NCBI RefSeq assembly: GCF_014203735.1
Contig: NZ_JACHJQ010000001.1
Coordinates: forward strand, 434,001 to 498,000
Reading direction: 5' to 3'
Origin: Actinophytocola algeriensis
Lineage (GTDB): Bacteria > Actinomycetota > Actinomycetes > Mycobacteriales > Pseudonocardiaceae
DNA: 64,000 nucleotides
Shown: positions 37,047 through 46,057 of the stretch, piece by piece
How positions within the stretch are numbered: the stretch's first letter is position 1
Layout: each line of letters opens with the position of its first letter
The notes under the pieces: model-generated
The model's database searches: none
What the model saw: only the letters and a program-made list of their open reading frames with translations
Told to the model about the DNA's origin: nothing
Translations under genes and position numbers: made by a program

Positions 37047-40000
37047 GTGCGCAACCGGAGACGCGTCATCACGTTGGTAACGGCCCTGGTGCTCGGCCTG
37101 GTCGCGGCACCGTCCGCGGTGGCCCAAGCCCGCTTCACCGTGCTCGTCTTCTCGAAGGTCAACGGCTACTACCACGACTCCATCCCCGCCGGTCAGCAGG
37201 CGATCACCGAACTGGGCGCCGAAGAGGGCTTCGAGGTCGTCGTGAGCGACGACGCGACCCTGTTCACCGACGCAGGCCTCAGCCGCTTCGACGCGGTCGT
37301 CTTCAACAACACCAACGGCCGCGACGGCGCCATCCTCGACGCGAACCAGCGCGCGGCCTTCGAGCGCTACATCAGGGCGGGCGGCGGCTACGCGGGCATC
37401 CACGCCGCGAGCGGCACCGAGTACGACTGGGCCTGGTACGGCCGCCTCATGGGCGCCTTCTTCGACAAGCACCCCGCCATCCAGCCGCTGAAGGTCCAGG
37501 TCGACGACCGCGCACACCCGTCGACCAGGGAACTGCCGCAGACGTGGGAGCGCACCGAGGAGCCCTACGACTTCCGGAGCAACCCGCGCGGCGGCGTCCA
37601 CGTACTCGCGAGCTACGACACCCGCAGCTACACCGGCCACACCATGGGCGCCGACCACCCCATCTCGTGGTGCCAGAACTTCGAGGGCGGCCGCTCCTGG
37701 TACACCGGCCTCGGGCACGCCGCCGCCGACTACGGCGACCCCGCGTTCCGGTCCCACATCCTCGGCGGCATCGAATGGGCCGCGGGTGCCGTGCCCGGTG
37801 ACTGCGGCGCCACCGAGGACGACCGGTACGTCAAGACCCTCCTCGATGGCGACACCGACGACCCGCTCGCCATGGAGATCGACAACTCGGGCCGCGTCTT
37901 CTACATCCAGCGCGGCGGGCAGCTGAACGTGTACGACCCGAAGAAGGGCTACAGCCACGAGGCGGGCAGGTTCGACGCGTTCGTGCTCCACACGCACGGC
38001 ATGCACGGCCTTGTCCTCGACCCGCACTTCGAGGACAACGGCTACCTCTACGTCTACTACTCGCCACGCACCAAGGGCGTGAACCGCCTGTCCCGCGTCC
38101 GGTTCGACGAGTTCACCAACACCGTCCGCGACGAGAAGGTCCTGCTGGAGTTCTTCTCCCAGCGCGAGATCAACGCCCACGAGGGCGGCGGCATGGCGTT
38201 CGACAGAGAGGGCAACCTGTACCTGTCGACCGGCGACAACGTCGACCCGTGCTGCGAGGGCTTCGCCCCCATCGACGAGCGCGCCGGCCGGAGGAACCAG
38301 GACGCGCAGGGCACCTCGGCCAACACCAACGACCTGCGCGGCAAGATCCTCCGGATCCACCCCGAGGACGACGGTACCTACACGATCCCCGAGGGCAACC
38401 TGTTCCCGCCGGGCACGGACAGGACACGCCCGGAGATCTGGGTGATGGGCCTGCGCAACCCGTACCGCCTGCACATCGATCCGGAGACCGGCTGGGTGTA
38501 CTGGGGCGAGGTCGGCCCGGACGCGCAGAACGACAACGCGCTGCGCGGTCCCATGGGCTACGACGAGTTCAACGTCGCCAAGGAGGCGGGCAACTTCGGC
38601 TGGCCGCTGTGCATCGGCCACAACCGCGCGTACGTCGAGTACGACTTCACGACCGGCCAGTCCGGCCAGCCGTACGACTGCGCGGGCGGCCCGGCCAACA
38701 ACTCGCCCAACAACACCGGCCTGACGAAGCTGCCGCCCGCGCAGCCCGCGTGGCTGCCCTACCCGTACCGCGTGTCCGACGAGTGGCCAGAGCTGGGCAC
38801 CGGCGGGCGGCTCGCGATCGGCGGCCCGACCTACCACTACGACCAGGAGCTCGAGTCGGAGACCAAGTTCCCGGAGTACTACGACGACACCACGATCATC
38901 GCCGACTGGACCCGCAACGCGATGTTCGAGGTGAAGCAGGACGACGGCGACGGCGGCACAGCGGGGAACGCCGTGTCCCTCAACAGGTTCCTGCCGCGCG
39001 GCGGTTTCCTGCGGCCCATCGACATGGAGTTCGGCCCGGACGGTTCGCTGTACGTCATCGAGTGGGGCACCAACTACGGCGGCTCCGGCCGCGGCGACCC
39101 CAACTGGGACTCGGGCATCCACCGCATCGACTACATCCGCCCCGGCGAGCGCGCACCGATCGCGAAGGCGTCGGTGAGCCCGTCGTCCGGGAAGGCCCCG
39201 CTGACGGTCCGGTTCACCGACAAGTCGACCGACCCGGACGGGCACGCGCTCACACACGAGTGGGACTTCGACGGCAACGGCACGGTCGACTCGACCGCCG
39301 CGAACCCGACCCACACGTTCACCGAGAACGGCACGCACCTGGCCCGCCTGATCGTCACCGACCCGACGGGCCGCCGGGAACCGGTGAACGTCAAGGTGAC
39401 CGTCGGCAACACCGCGCCGAAGGTGACGTTCCAGTCCCCGCGCGACGGCGAGGTCTTCGACTGGGGCGTGCCGATTCCCTACCGCCTCAGGGTGACCGAC
39501 GCCGACGGCGGCGTGGACTGCGAGGAGCCGCTCGTCAAGGGCGGTGTCGGGCACGCACGTCAGGTGCACGTGGTGAGCCAGGTCCGGGGCTGCGCCGGGG
39601 AGCTGGTGCCCTCGATCGTCGACGGGCACACCGCGGCCGACGACCTGACCTACGTCCTCGACGCGAGCCACACCGACACGGGACGGCCGAAGCTGACCGA
39701 CCGCGCCACGGTCACGTTGCAGCCGCGCCGCAAGGAAGCCGAGCACTACGACCGGTCGAACGGCATCCGCGTGGTCCGCAACGACGCCGGCGGCGGGCTC
39801 GTCTCCGGGGTCTCCAGCGGTGACTGGCTGTCCGTCACCCCGGTGAACCTGAGGAACGTGGGCAGCCTGACGTTCCGGGTGGCGAGCAGCGCCAACGGTG
39901 GGACCATCGAGGTCCGGTTCGGCGCCCCGGACGGTCCGCTGCTCGGCTCGGTCGCGGTGCCGGTGACCGGTGGCGGCCAGACGTGGACCGAGGTGACCGC

Positions 40001-40220
40001 CCCGGTCGTCGACCCCGGGAGCACGCACGAGTTGTTCCTGGTAGCGAAGAATCCCGGCGCGACCGGGGACCTGTTCAACGTGGACTGGTTCGAGTTCGGC
40101 TCGCGGAGCGGAGCGGCGGAGCGGGCGCCGTCTGGACTGACGAGCACGGAGGCCCGGCGAGGAACGAGTCCTGGGTCTCCGCGCGCAGGAGGGAAGACGG
40201 CGTCTAGCGGAGCTGCGTAG
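37047..40220 (+). CDS. Secreted ThuA / sugar dehydrogenase / PKD / CBM6 fusion protein
   Basis: This 1057-aa exported protein starts at GTG 37047, with GGGAGG at six bases. After a Sec signal (cleavage near AQA, residue ~28) comes a ThuA-like domain, residues ~30-245 (FSKVNGYYHDSIPAG, HAASGTEYDWAWYG). A GSDH/sorbosone-dehydrogenase beta-propeller follows (HTHGMHGLVLDPHF, NDLRGKILRIHPED, VMGLRNPYRLHID), then a PKD domain (about 700-790) and a CBM6-like beta-sandwich (about 890-1020). The gene is probably part of extracellular oxidation of a saccharide. The last ~35 residues come from a dispersed repeat (40103) and are unlikely to be functional. Confidence 0.9.
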   Translation: MRNRRRVITLVTALVLGLVAAPSAVAQARFTVLVFSKVNGYYHDSIPAGQQAITELGAEEGFEVVVSDDATLFTDAGLSRFDAVVFNNTNGRDGAILDANQRAAFERYIRAGGGYAGIHAASGTEYDWAWYGRLMGAFFDKHPAIQPLKVQVDDRAHPSTRELPQTWERTEEPYDFRSNPRGGVHVLASYDTRSYTGHTMGADHPISWCQNFEGGRSWYTGLGHAAADYGDPAFRSHILGGIEWAAGAVPGDCGATEDDRYVKTLLDGDTDDPLAMEIDNSGRVFYIQRGGQLNVYDPKKGYSHEAGRFDAFVLHTHGMHGLVLDPHFEDNGYLYVYYSPRTKGVNRLSRVRFDEFTNTVRDEKVLLEFFSQREINAHEGGGMAFDREGNLYLSTGDNVDPCCEGFAPIDERAGRRNQDAQGTSANTNDLRGKILRIHPEDDGTYTIPEGNLFPPGTDRTRPEIWVMGLRNPYRLHIDPETGWVYWGEVGPDAQNDNALRGPMGYDEFNVAKEAGNFGWPLCIGHNRAYVEYDFTTGQSGQPYDCAGGPANNSPNNTGLTKLPPAQPAWLPYPYRVSDEWPELGTGGRLAIGGPTYHYDQELESETKFPEYYDDTTIIADWTRNAMFEVKQDDGDGGTAGNAVSLNRFLPRGGFLRPIDMEFGPDGSLYVIEWGTNYGGSGRGDPNWDSGIHRIDYIRPGERAPIAKASVSPSSGKAPLTVRFTDKSTDPDGHALTHEWDFDGNGTVDSTAANPTHTFTENGTHLARLIVTDPTGRREPVNVKVTVGNTAPKVTFQSPRDGEVFDWGVPIPYRLRVTDADGGVDCEEPLVKGGVGHARQVHVVSQVRGCAGELVPSIVDGHTAADDLTYVLDASHTDTGRPKLTDRATVTLQPRRKEAEHYDRSNGIRVVRNDAGGGLVSGVSSGDWLSVTPVNLRNVGSLTFRVASSANGGTIEVRFGAPDGPLLGSVAVPVTGGGQTWTEVTAPVVDPGSTHELFLVAKNPGATGDLFNVDWFEFGSRSGAAERAPSGLTSTEARRGTSPGSPRAGGKTASSGAA
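40103..40203 (+). repeat. Dispersed repeat, copy 2, forming the protein tail
   Basis: The GCGGAGCGGAGCGGCGGAGC core, CCGTCTGGACTGACGAGCAC and AGGAGGGAAGACG match copy 1 at 13990 with few changes. A 34-bp insertion, flanked by the inverted sequence GGAGGCCC...GGGTCTCC, separates the last two blocks. Here the repeat is translated as the C-terminus of the upstream protein. Confidence 0.8.
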
Positions 40221-40239
40221 CGACATAGAAGGCAGAGGA

Positions 40240-41112
40240 ATGATGACAGTGACCAACGAGACCCGGGCCGATCCGGCACCCCCGACGCCGGCCCGTGAAC
40301 CGGTGCGGAGGATCGACATCGGTACCCGGCTGCTGCGTCTGGTGGACGCGATCTGGCGGCCCGCCGCACTGCTGGCGCTGATCTTCGTGGCGTGGTGGGT
40401 GATCACCGCCCAGGGCTGGGTGGCGGACTACCTCGTGCCGACGCCCGTGCAGGTGTGGGAGCGGACGACACAGGACTGGTCGTCGCTGATGTACCACTCC
40501 TACGTCACGCTGTACGAGACAGTCGTCGGCTTCCTGCTGGCGAGCGTGCTCGGTCTCGCGACCGCCGTCGCGATCGCGTACTCGAGGACGCTGGAGCGCA
40601 CGCTCTACCCGATCGTCCTGTTCGCACAGGTGATCCCGAAGATCGCGATCGCGCCGCTGATCGTGGTGTGGTTCGGCAACGACCTCGCCCCGAAGATCAT
40701 CCTGGCGGTGCTGATCGCGTTCTTCCCGGTGGTCGTGTCGGGGGTCGCGGGCCTCCGGTCGACCGATCCCGAGTTGCTGGAGCTGTCCGCCACCATGGGT
40801 GCGAGCCGGTGGCAGACGTTCCGCAAGATCCGTTTCCCGAACGCGCTGCCGCACCTGATGGCGGGCGAGAAGGTGGCGGTGACGCTCGCCGTGGTCGGTG
40901 CGGTGGTCGGCGAGTTCGTCGGCGCCAGCGAGGGCCTCGGCTACCAGCTGATGATCGCGAACGGCAACCTCGACGCACCCCTGCTGTTCGCCGCGCTGAT
41001 CCTCATGTCGCTCATCGGCATCCTCCTGTTCGTGATCGTCGAGGTGCTGGAGGCGCTGCTCATCCCGTGGCACGCCAGCCGCCGGTCGGCGACCCCGCTC
41101 ACCACTTCCTGA
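40240..41112 (+). CDS. ABC transporter permease (SsuC/TauC type)
   Basis: This 290-aa permease of the nitrate/sulfonate/taurine import family has about six helices and the EAA-like loop LELSATMGASRWQTFRKIRFP. Residues 1-30 are a polar leader. The start is ATG 40240 or the next codon, with AGAGGA just before. It pairs with the lipoprotein at 41126 and the ATPase at 42145. Confidence 0.92.
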   Translation: MMTVTNETRADPAPPTPAREPVRRIDIGTRLLRLVDAIWRPAALLALIFVAWWVITAQGWVADYLVPTPVQVWERTTQDWSSLMYHSYVTLYETVVGFLLASVLGLATAVAIAYSRTLERTLYPIVLFAQVIPKIAIAPLIVVWFGNDLAPKIILAVLIAFFPVVVSGVAGLRSTDPELLELSATMGASRWQTFRKIRFPNALPHLMAGEKVAVTLAVVGAVVGEFVGASEGLGYQLMIANGNLDAPLLFAALILMSLIGILLFVIVEVLEALLIPWHASRRSATPLTTS

Positions 41113-41125
41113 AAGGTCGAACTCG

Positions 41126-42148
41126 ATGAAGCGTTTACTCACAGGAATAGCCGCGGCAGCTCTGCTGGTCGCGGGCTGCGCCCCGAGCGGACAGGACAGC
41201 GGTGGCTCCGGCAACACCGAAGCTCCCGCCGACGCCACCGAGGTCACGTTCACCCTCAACTGGGTGCCCTACGGCGAGCACGCGCCCTTCTACTACGGGA
41301 TCCAGAAGGGTTTCTACGCCGACGAGGGCATCGACCTGAAGATCGAGCCGGGCAGCGGCTCCGGCAACACGATCAAGGCCGTCGCCCAGGACCAGACGAT
41401 GTTCGGCTGGGCGGACACCCCGCCGCTGCTCAACGCGATCACCTCCGGCATGCCGGTCAAGAGCGTCGGCGTGTTCCTGCAGAAGGGCCCGTCGTCCGTC
41501 GAGTTCCTGTCGGACAAGGGTTTCAAGTCCATCAAGGACCTCAAGGGCAAGCGGGTCGGCGGCACCCCTGGTGACGCCATGTACGCGACGTTCCCCGCGC
41601 TGCTGGCCGCGAACGGCATGCAGCCCTCCGACGTGACCGTCGTGAACATGGACGCCGCCAACAAGATCGCGCAGCTGGCCGAGGGCCAGGTCGACGCGAT
41701 CATGGGCTTCTTCCACGACCAGGGCCCGACCATCGAGGCCCGCACCGGCAAGGAGGTGGACCACCTGCTGTTCGCCGACTCGGGGCTGAACCTGCTCGGC
41801 ACCGGCATCGTGGTCAGCGACGAGACGCTGTCGTCGCAGAAGGACCTGGTCGGCAAGTTCGTCCGGGCCACGCAGAAGTCGTGGGCGGAGGCCGTGAAGA
41901 ACCCGGAGGACGCCGCGAAGGCGATGGTCGACCTGGCGGAGAACGAGCCGCCGGAGGAGGTGCTCGTCAAGCAGCTCAAGCTCGCGGAACCGTTGCTGCA
42001 GCTGGACACCGCCGGTGCGCCGGGCGTCAACACCGAGGACCAGTGGACCGACACCATCGGCATCATGGCCGACAACGCGGGCCTCAAGGACGCGGGAGAG
42101 CCGTCGAAGTACTGGGACGGCAGCCACGCCGAGAGCGACGGGTCATGA
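41126..42148 (+). CDS. NMT1/SsuA-type substrate-binding lipoprotein
   Basis: This 340-aa extracytoplasmic binding protein has lipobox LLVAGC (Cys about residue 18) and a Ser/Gly linker, then the NMT1/THI5 opening VTFTLNWVPYGEHAPFYYGI. The family binds small ligands such as sulfonates, thiamine precursors or riboflavin. Its association with sugar enzymes here is unusual. Codon 4 is TTA (41135-41137), the rare codon that makes translation depend on bldA tRNA in streptomycetes. It overlaps the ATPase start (ATGA). Confidence 0.92.
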   Translation: MKRLLTGIAAAALLVAGCAPSGQDSGGSGNTEAPADATEVTFTLNWVPYGEHAPFYYGIQKGFYADEGIDLKIEPGSGSGNTIKAVAQDQTMFGWADTPPLLNAITSGMPVKSVGVFLQKGPSSVEFLSDKGFKSIKDLKGKRVGGTPGDAMYATFPALLAANGMQPSDVTVVNMDAANKIAQLAEGQVDAIMGFFHDQGPTIEARTGKEVDHLLFADSGLNLLGTGIVVSDETLSSQKDLVGKFVRATQKSWAEAVKNPEDAAKAMVDLAENEPPEEVLVKQLKLAEPLLQLDTAGAPGVNTEDQWTDTIGIMADNAGLKDAGEPSKYWDGSHAESDGS

Positions 42149-42930
42149 CGAGCGTGCTCACCGGGACCGCCGTCGACGTGAAGAACCTCTCGGTGCGGTT
42201 CCGTTCCAAGCGGTCCAGCACCACCGCGCTCGACGACGTCACCATGCGGGTCGAGGCAGGGGAGTTCATCTCGATCGTCGGCCCGTCCGGCTGCGGGAAG
42301 TCCACGCTGCTCAAGGTGGTCGCGGGTCTGGTGAAGCCGAGCGACGGCCAGGTGTCGCTGTTCGGCGACGAGGTGAAGGGCGCGCAGCGGAACATCGGCT
42401 TCGCGTTCCAGCGGGCCGCGCTGCTCGAGTGGCGCGGTGTGCGCAAGAACATCCTGCTGCAGGCCGAGATCCGCGGCATCGACAAGGCGAAGGCGGCCCG
42501 CCGGGCCGACGAGCTGATCGAGCTGACCGGCTTGGCGGGGTTCGAGAAGGCGTTGCCGCACGAGCTGTCGGGCGGCATGCAGCAGCGGGTGGCGTTGTGC
42601 CGCGCGCTGCTGCACGAGCCGCCGGTGCTGCTCATGGACGAGCCGTTCGGCGCGCTGGACGCGCTCACGAGGGAGCAGCTCAACGCCGAGCTGAACAAGA
42701 TCTGGCGGGAGACCGGTACCACGATCCTGCTGGTCACGCACTCCATCGCCGAGGCGGTTTTCCTCGGCACCCGGGTGGAGGTGATGAGCCCGCGCCCGGG
42801 CAGGCTGATGCGGACCCTTCCGGTCGACCTGCCGAGGGAGCGGGACTACGCGCAGGTGATGACGGACCCCCGGTTCGGCTCACTCACCCGCGAGATCCGC
42901 CAACTGCTCGGCGCGCACGAATCTCACTAG
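42145..42930 (+). CDS. ABC transporter ATP-binding protein (SsuB/TauB type)
   Basis: This 261-aa import ATPase has Walker A GPSGCGKST, Q-loop FQRAALLEWRGV, signature LSGGMQQRVALCRAL and Walker B VLLMDEPFGALD. The start is ATG 42145, overlapping the binding-protein stop. The longer frame from 41881 is shadow. It completes a one-permease, one-ATPase importer with 40240 and 41126. Confidence 0.95.
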   Translation: MTSVLTGTAVDVKNLSVRFRSKRSSTTALDDVTMRVEAGEFISIVGPSGCGKSTLLKVVAGLVKPSDGQVSLFGDEVKGAQRNIGFAFQRAALLEWRGVRKNILLQAEIRGIDKAKAARRADELIELTGLAGFEKALPHELSGGMQQRVALCRALLHEPPVLLMDEPFGALDALTREQLNAELNKIWRETGTTILLVTHSIAEAVFLGTRVEVMSPRPGRLMRTLPVDLPRERDYAQVMTDPRFGSLTREIRQLLGAHESH

Positions 42931-42948
42931 AAAACGAGGAACATCGAC

Positions 42949-44109
42949 ATGACCGACAACGCCGGCCGCCGGACCATCGGCATCGTCCTCAACGGCGTGA
43001 CCGGACGCATGGGCTACCGCCAGCACCTGGTCCGCTCGCTCCTGGCCATCCGCGACGACGGCGGCCTCCCGCTGCCGGACGGCACGGTGGTCTGGCCGGA
43101 GCCGGTGCTGGTCGGCCGCAACGAGCGCAAGCTCGCCGAGATCGCGGAGCGGCACGGGTTGTCCGACTGGACGACGGACCTGCACGCCGCGCTGGAGCGC
43201 GACGACGTCGAGATCTACTTCGACGCGCTCACCACCCAGCGGCGCGAGAAGGCGATCAGGCAGGCGATCGACGCTGGCAAGCACATCTACACCGAGAAGC
43301 CCCTCGCCATGGACCTCGCCGGCGCGCAGGAACTCGCGCGTGCCGCCGAGGCGGCGGGGGTGCGCAACGGTGTGGTGGCCGACAAGATCTTCCTGCCCGG
43401 GCTGCGGAAGCTGAAGCGGCTCGTGGACGGCGGCTTCTTCGGCCGGGTGCTGTCGGTGCGCGCCGAGTTCGGTTACTGGGTGTTCGAGGGCGACTGGCAG
43501 TCCGCGCAGCGGCCGTCCTGGAACTACCGGGCCGAGGACGGCGGCGGCGTCGTGCTGGACATGTTCCCGCACTGGCATTACGTGCTGGAGAACCTGTTCG
43601 GCCCGGTCCGCGCGGTGCAGGCGACGATCCGGACGCACATCCCGCGCCGCTGGGACGAGAACGGCGACGAGTACGCGGCCACCGCCGACGACGCGGCGTA
43701 CGCGATCTTCGAGCTGGACGACGGCCTCGTCGCGCAGTTCAACTCGTCCTGGTGCGTGCGGGTGTTCCGGGACGAGCTGGTCGAGTTCCAGGTGGACGGC
43801 ACGCACGGCAGCGCGGTCGCGGGCCTGCGCCGGTGCCGCGCCCAGTCCAGGGCCGCCACGCCGATGCCGGTGTGGAACCCGGACGCGCCGCCGTCGGTGG
43901 ACGCGCGCGGCGACTGGGCGGAGGTGCCCGACAACGAGCACTTCGACAACGGGTTCCGCGTGCAGTGGGAGCGGTTCCTGCGCCACGTCGTGGCCGACGA
44001 GCCGTTCCCGTGGGACTTCGCCGCGGCCGCCCGCGGTGTGCAGCTCGCCGAGCTGGGCCTGCGGGCTGCGACCGAGGGCAGGCGGATCGAGATCCCGGAG
44101 CTGACGTGA
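42949..44109 (+). CDS. Gfo/Idh/MocA-family oxidoreductase
   Basis: This 386-aa NAD(P)-dependent dehydrogenase has an N-terminal Rossmann segment (GIVLNGVTGRMGYRQH) and the family lysine in HIYTEKPLAMDLAGAQELAR. A C-terminal alpha/beta domain follows (EDGGGVVLDMFPHWHYVL). Members oxidise or rearrange sugars and inositols; ThuB-type relatives make 3-keto-glycosides. GAGGA lies eight bases before ATG 42949. Its stop overlaps the next start (GTGA). Confidence 0.92.
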   Translation: MTDNAGRRTIGIVLNGVTGRMGYRQHLVRSLLAIRDDGGLPLPDGTVVWPEPVLVGRNERKLAEIAERHGLSDWTTDLHAALERDDVEIYFDALTTQRREKAIRQAIDAGKHIYTEKPLAMDLAGAQELARAAEAAGVRNGVVADKIFLPGLRKLKRLVDGGFFGRVLSVRAEFGYWVFEGDWQSAQRPSWNYRAEDGGGVVLDMFPHWHYVLENLFGPVRAVQATIRTHIPRRWDENGDEYAATADDAAYAIFELDDGLVAQFNSSWCVRVFRDELVEFQVDGTHGSAVAGLRRCRAQSRAATPMPVWNPDAPPSVDARGDWAEVPDNEHFDNGFRVQWERFLRHVVADEPFPWDFAAAARGVQLAELGLRAATEGRRIEIPELT

Positions 44110-45251
44110 CCGCCATCGTGTTGCCGGGCGGGGAGCGCTACGAGCTGCGTGGCGCTGCCCCGTCCGGTGCCGGGGTGTCCCCGTCGACCAGCCGGATCGC
44201 GTACGCGGCCGCGCACGTCGTCGCGGATCCCCTCGCGGAGAACGTGCCCGGCGCGCCCGCGGTGGTGGACTGGGACGCGACGCTGAAGTTCCGGCACCAC
44301 CTGTGGCGCCACGGGCTCGGCGTCGCGGAGGCCATGGACACCGCACAGCGCGGCATGGGCCTGGACTACCCGGCAGTGCGGGAGCTGGTGCGCCGGGGTG
44401 CGGCCGAGGCCAGGTCGGTCGGCGGCCGGATCGTGGCCGGGGTCGCCACCGACCAGCTGACCGGTCCGGCGACCGTCGCACAGGTGCTCGACGCGTACCG
44501 GGAACAGCTCGCGGACGTGCTGGAGGCGGGTGCGGTGCCGGTGCTGATGTGCAGCAGGCACCTCGCGGCCGCCGCGAAGGGGCCCGACGACTACGTGTCG
44601 GTGTACTCGGCACTTCTGTCCGAAGTGGACGATCCGGTGCTGCTGCACTGGCTGGGCCCCATGTTCGACCCGGCGCTGGCGGGTTACTGGGGCTCGGCGG
44701 ATCCCCGCGCCGCCGCGGACACGGTGCTGGCGCTGCTGAAGGACCACGCGTCCACTGTGGACGGCATCAAGATGTCGCTGCTGGACGACGAGTTCGAGGT
44801 CGAGCTGCGCGGCAAGCTGCCGTCCGGTGTCCGGATGTACACCGGCGACGACTTCAACTACCCGAGCCTCATCGCGGGCGACGAGCACGGCCACTCCGAC
44901 GCGCTGCTGGGGGTGTTCGCCGCGCTGGCGCCGCTGGTCGGCCCGGCGCTGCACAAGCTCGACACGGGTGACGCGGCCGGGTTCCGTGCCGCGCTGGACC
45001 CGACGGTCCCGCTGGCCCGCCACCTGTTCGGCGCGCCGACGCAGTACTACAAGACGGGAATCGTGTTCCTGTCGTGGCTTTCCGGCCACCAGGACCACTT
45101 CGTCATGGTCGGCGGCCTGCAGTCGGGCCGGTCGGTGGCGCACCTCGCGAAGCTCCTGGTGCTGGCCGACGAGGTGGGACTGCTGCCGCACGCCGACCTG
45201 GCCGCGGCGCGGGCACGATCGTTCTTCGCGACAGCAGGGGTGGCGCAGTGA
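44106..45251 (+). CDS. DUF993 protein (dihydrodipicolinate-synthase-like fold)
   Basis: This 381-aa TIM-barrel protein of the DUF993 family has landmarks DWDATLKFRHHLWRHGLGVA and GIKMSLLDDEFEVELR, with YTGDDFNYPSLIAGD, a likely aldolase-type pocket. It is almost always found between a Gfo/Idh enzyme and a sugar isomerase in actinobacteria, so a carbon-carbon or dehydratase step on a keto-sugar is the best guess. GTG 44106 overlaps the upstream stop; the longer frame from 42015 is shadow. Confidence 0.85.
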   Translation: MTAIVLPGGERYELRGAAPSGAGVSPSTSRIAYAAAHVVADPLAENVPGAPAVVDWDATLKFRHHLWRHGLGVAEAMDTAQRGMGLDYPAVRELVRRGAAEARSVGGRIVAGVATDQLTGPATVAQVLDAYREQLADVLEAGAVPVLMCSRHLAAAAKGPDDYVSVYSALLSEVDDPVLLHWLGPMFDPALAGYWGSADPRAAADTVLALLKDHASTVDGIKMSLLDDEFEVELRGKLPSGVRMYTGDDFNYPSLIAGDEHGHSDALLGVFAALAPLVGPALHKLDTGDAAGFRAALDPTVPLARHLFGAPTQYYKTGIVFLSWLSGHQDHFVMVGGLQSGRSVAHLAKLLVLADEVGLLPHADLAAARARSFFATAGVAQ

Positions 45252-46057
45252 GGCCGTTCTCGTTCAACCAGGCCACCGCGAAGTACTGGCCGCTCGTGGA
45301 CGTCGTGAAGGGCTGCGAGGCGGCGGGTGTGCGGTACGTGGGCCTGTGGCGCGAACCGGTCGAGGAGTACGGCCTCGCGCGGTCGGCCCAGCTGGTGCGC
45401 GACGCGGGCCTGACCGTCACTTCCCTGTGCCGAGGCGGGTTCTTCGGCGCCGACGACTGGTTCGACGACAACCGCCGCGCGCTCGACGAGTGCGCCGAGC
45501 TGGGTGCGCCCGCGCTGGTGCTGGTGTGCGGCGGGCTGTTCGGCCGTCCGCTCGTCGAGGCACGCGCCCGGGTGGCGGCGGGCCTGGAGGCGCTGGCCCC
45601 GCACGCGCTGGACGTGGGCGTGACCCTTGCCGTGGAACCGATGCACCCGATGTTCGCCGCCGACCGCAGCGTGGTGGCGTCGCTGGCGGGGGCGCTGGAG
45701 CTGTGCGCCCCGTTCCCGGCGGCGGCCGTCGGCATCACGCTGGACACCTACCACGTGTGGTGGGACGAGCAGGTCCTGCCGCTGATCGAGGCGAACGGCG
45801 ACCGGATCGCGAGCTTCCAGCTCGCCGACTGGGTGGTGCCGCTGCCCGCCGACGTGCTCGTCGGCCGGGGTCTGCCGGGCACGGGACACGTGGACTTCGC
45901 GCCGCTGGTCAAGGCCGTCCTCGCCGCGGGCTACGACCGCCCGATCGAGGTGGAGGTCTTCAACGAGGAGCTGTGGCAGCGCAGAGGAGAGGACGTCCTC
46001 CGCGACACGATCGCCGCGTACGAGTCGGTCATGGGCATGGCATCCTCGACCGGGTGA
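45248..46057 (+). CDS. Sugar phosphate isomerase/epimerase (AP-endonuclease-2 fold)
   Basis: This 269-aa xylose-isomerase-like TIM barrel has metal-ligand regions VEPMHPMFAADRSVV, GITLDTYHVWW, SFQLADWV and the C-terminal IEVEVFNEELW. It likely isomerises or epimerises a product of the two preceding enzymes. The start is GTG 45248, overlapping the DUF993 stop. It is the end of the sugar operon proper, but the next gene also overlaps it by four bases. Confidence 0.9.
   Translation: MRPFSFNQATAKYWPLVDVVKGCEAAGVRYVGLWREPVEEYGLARSAQLVRDAGLTVTSLCRGGFFGADDWFDDNRRALDECAELGAPALVLVCGGLFGRPLVEARARVAAGLEALAPHALDVGVTLAVEPMHPMFAADRSVVASLAGALELCAPFPAAAVGITLDTYHVWWDEQVLPLIEANGDRIASFQLADWVVPLPADVLVGRGLPGTGHVDFAPLVKAVLAAGYDRPIEVEVFNEELWQRRGEDVLRDTIAAYESVMGMASSTG

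Noticed and set aside
36999-40406. 1135-aa open frame on the minus strand
   Set aside because: It is antisense to the ThuA/sugar-dehydrogenase gene, which has a signal peptide and clear domains. The minus-strand product is Arg/Val/Ala-rich with no homology pattern.
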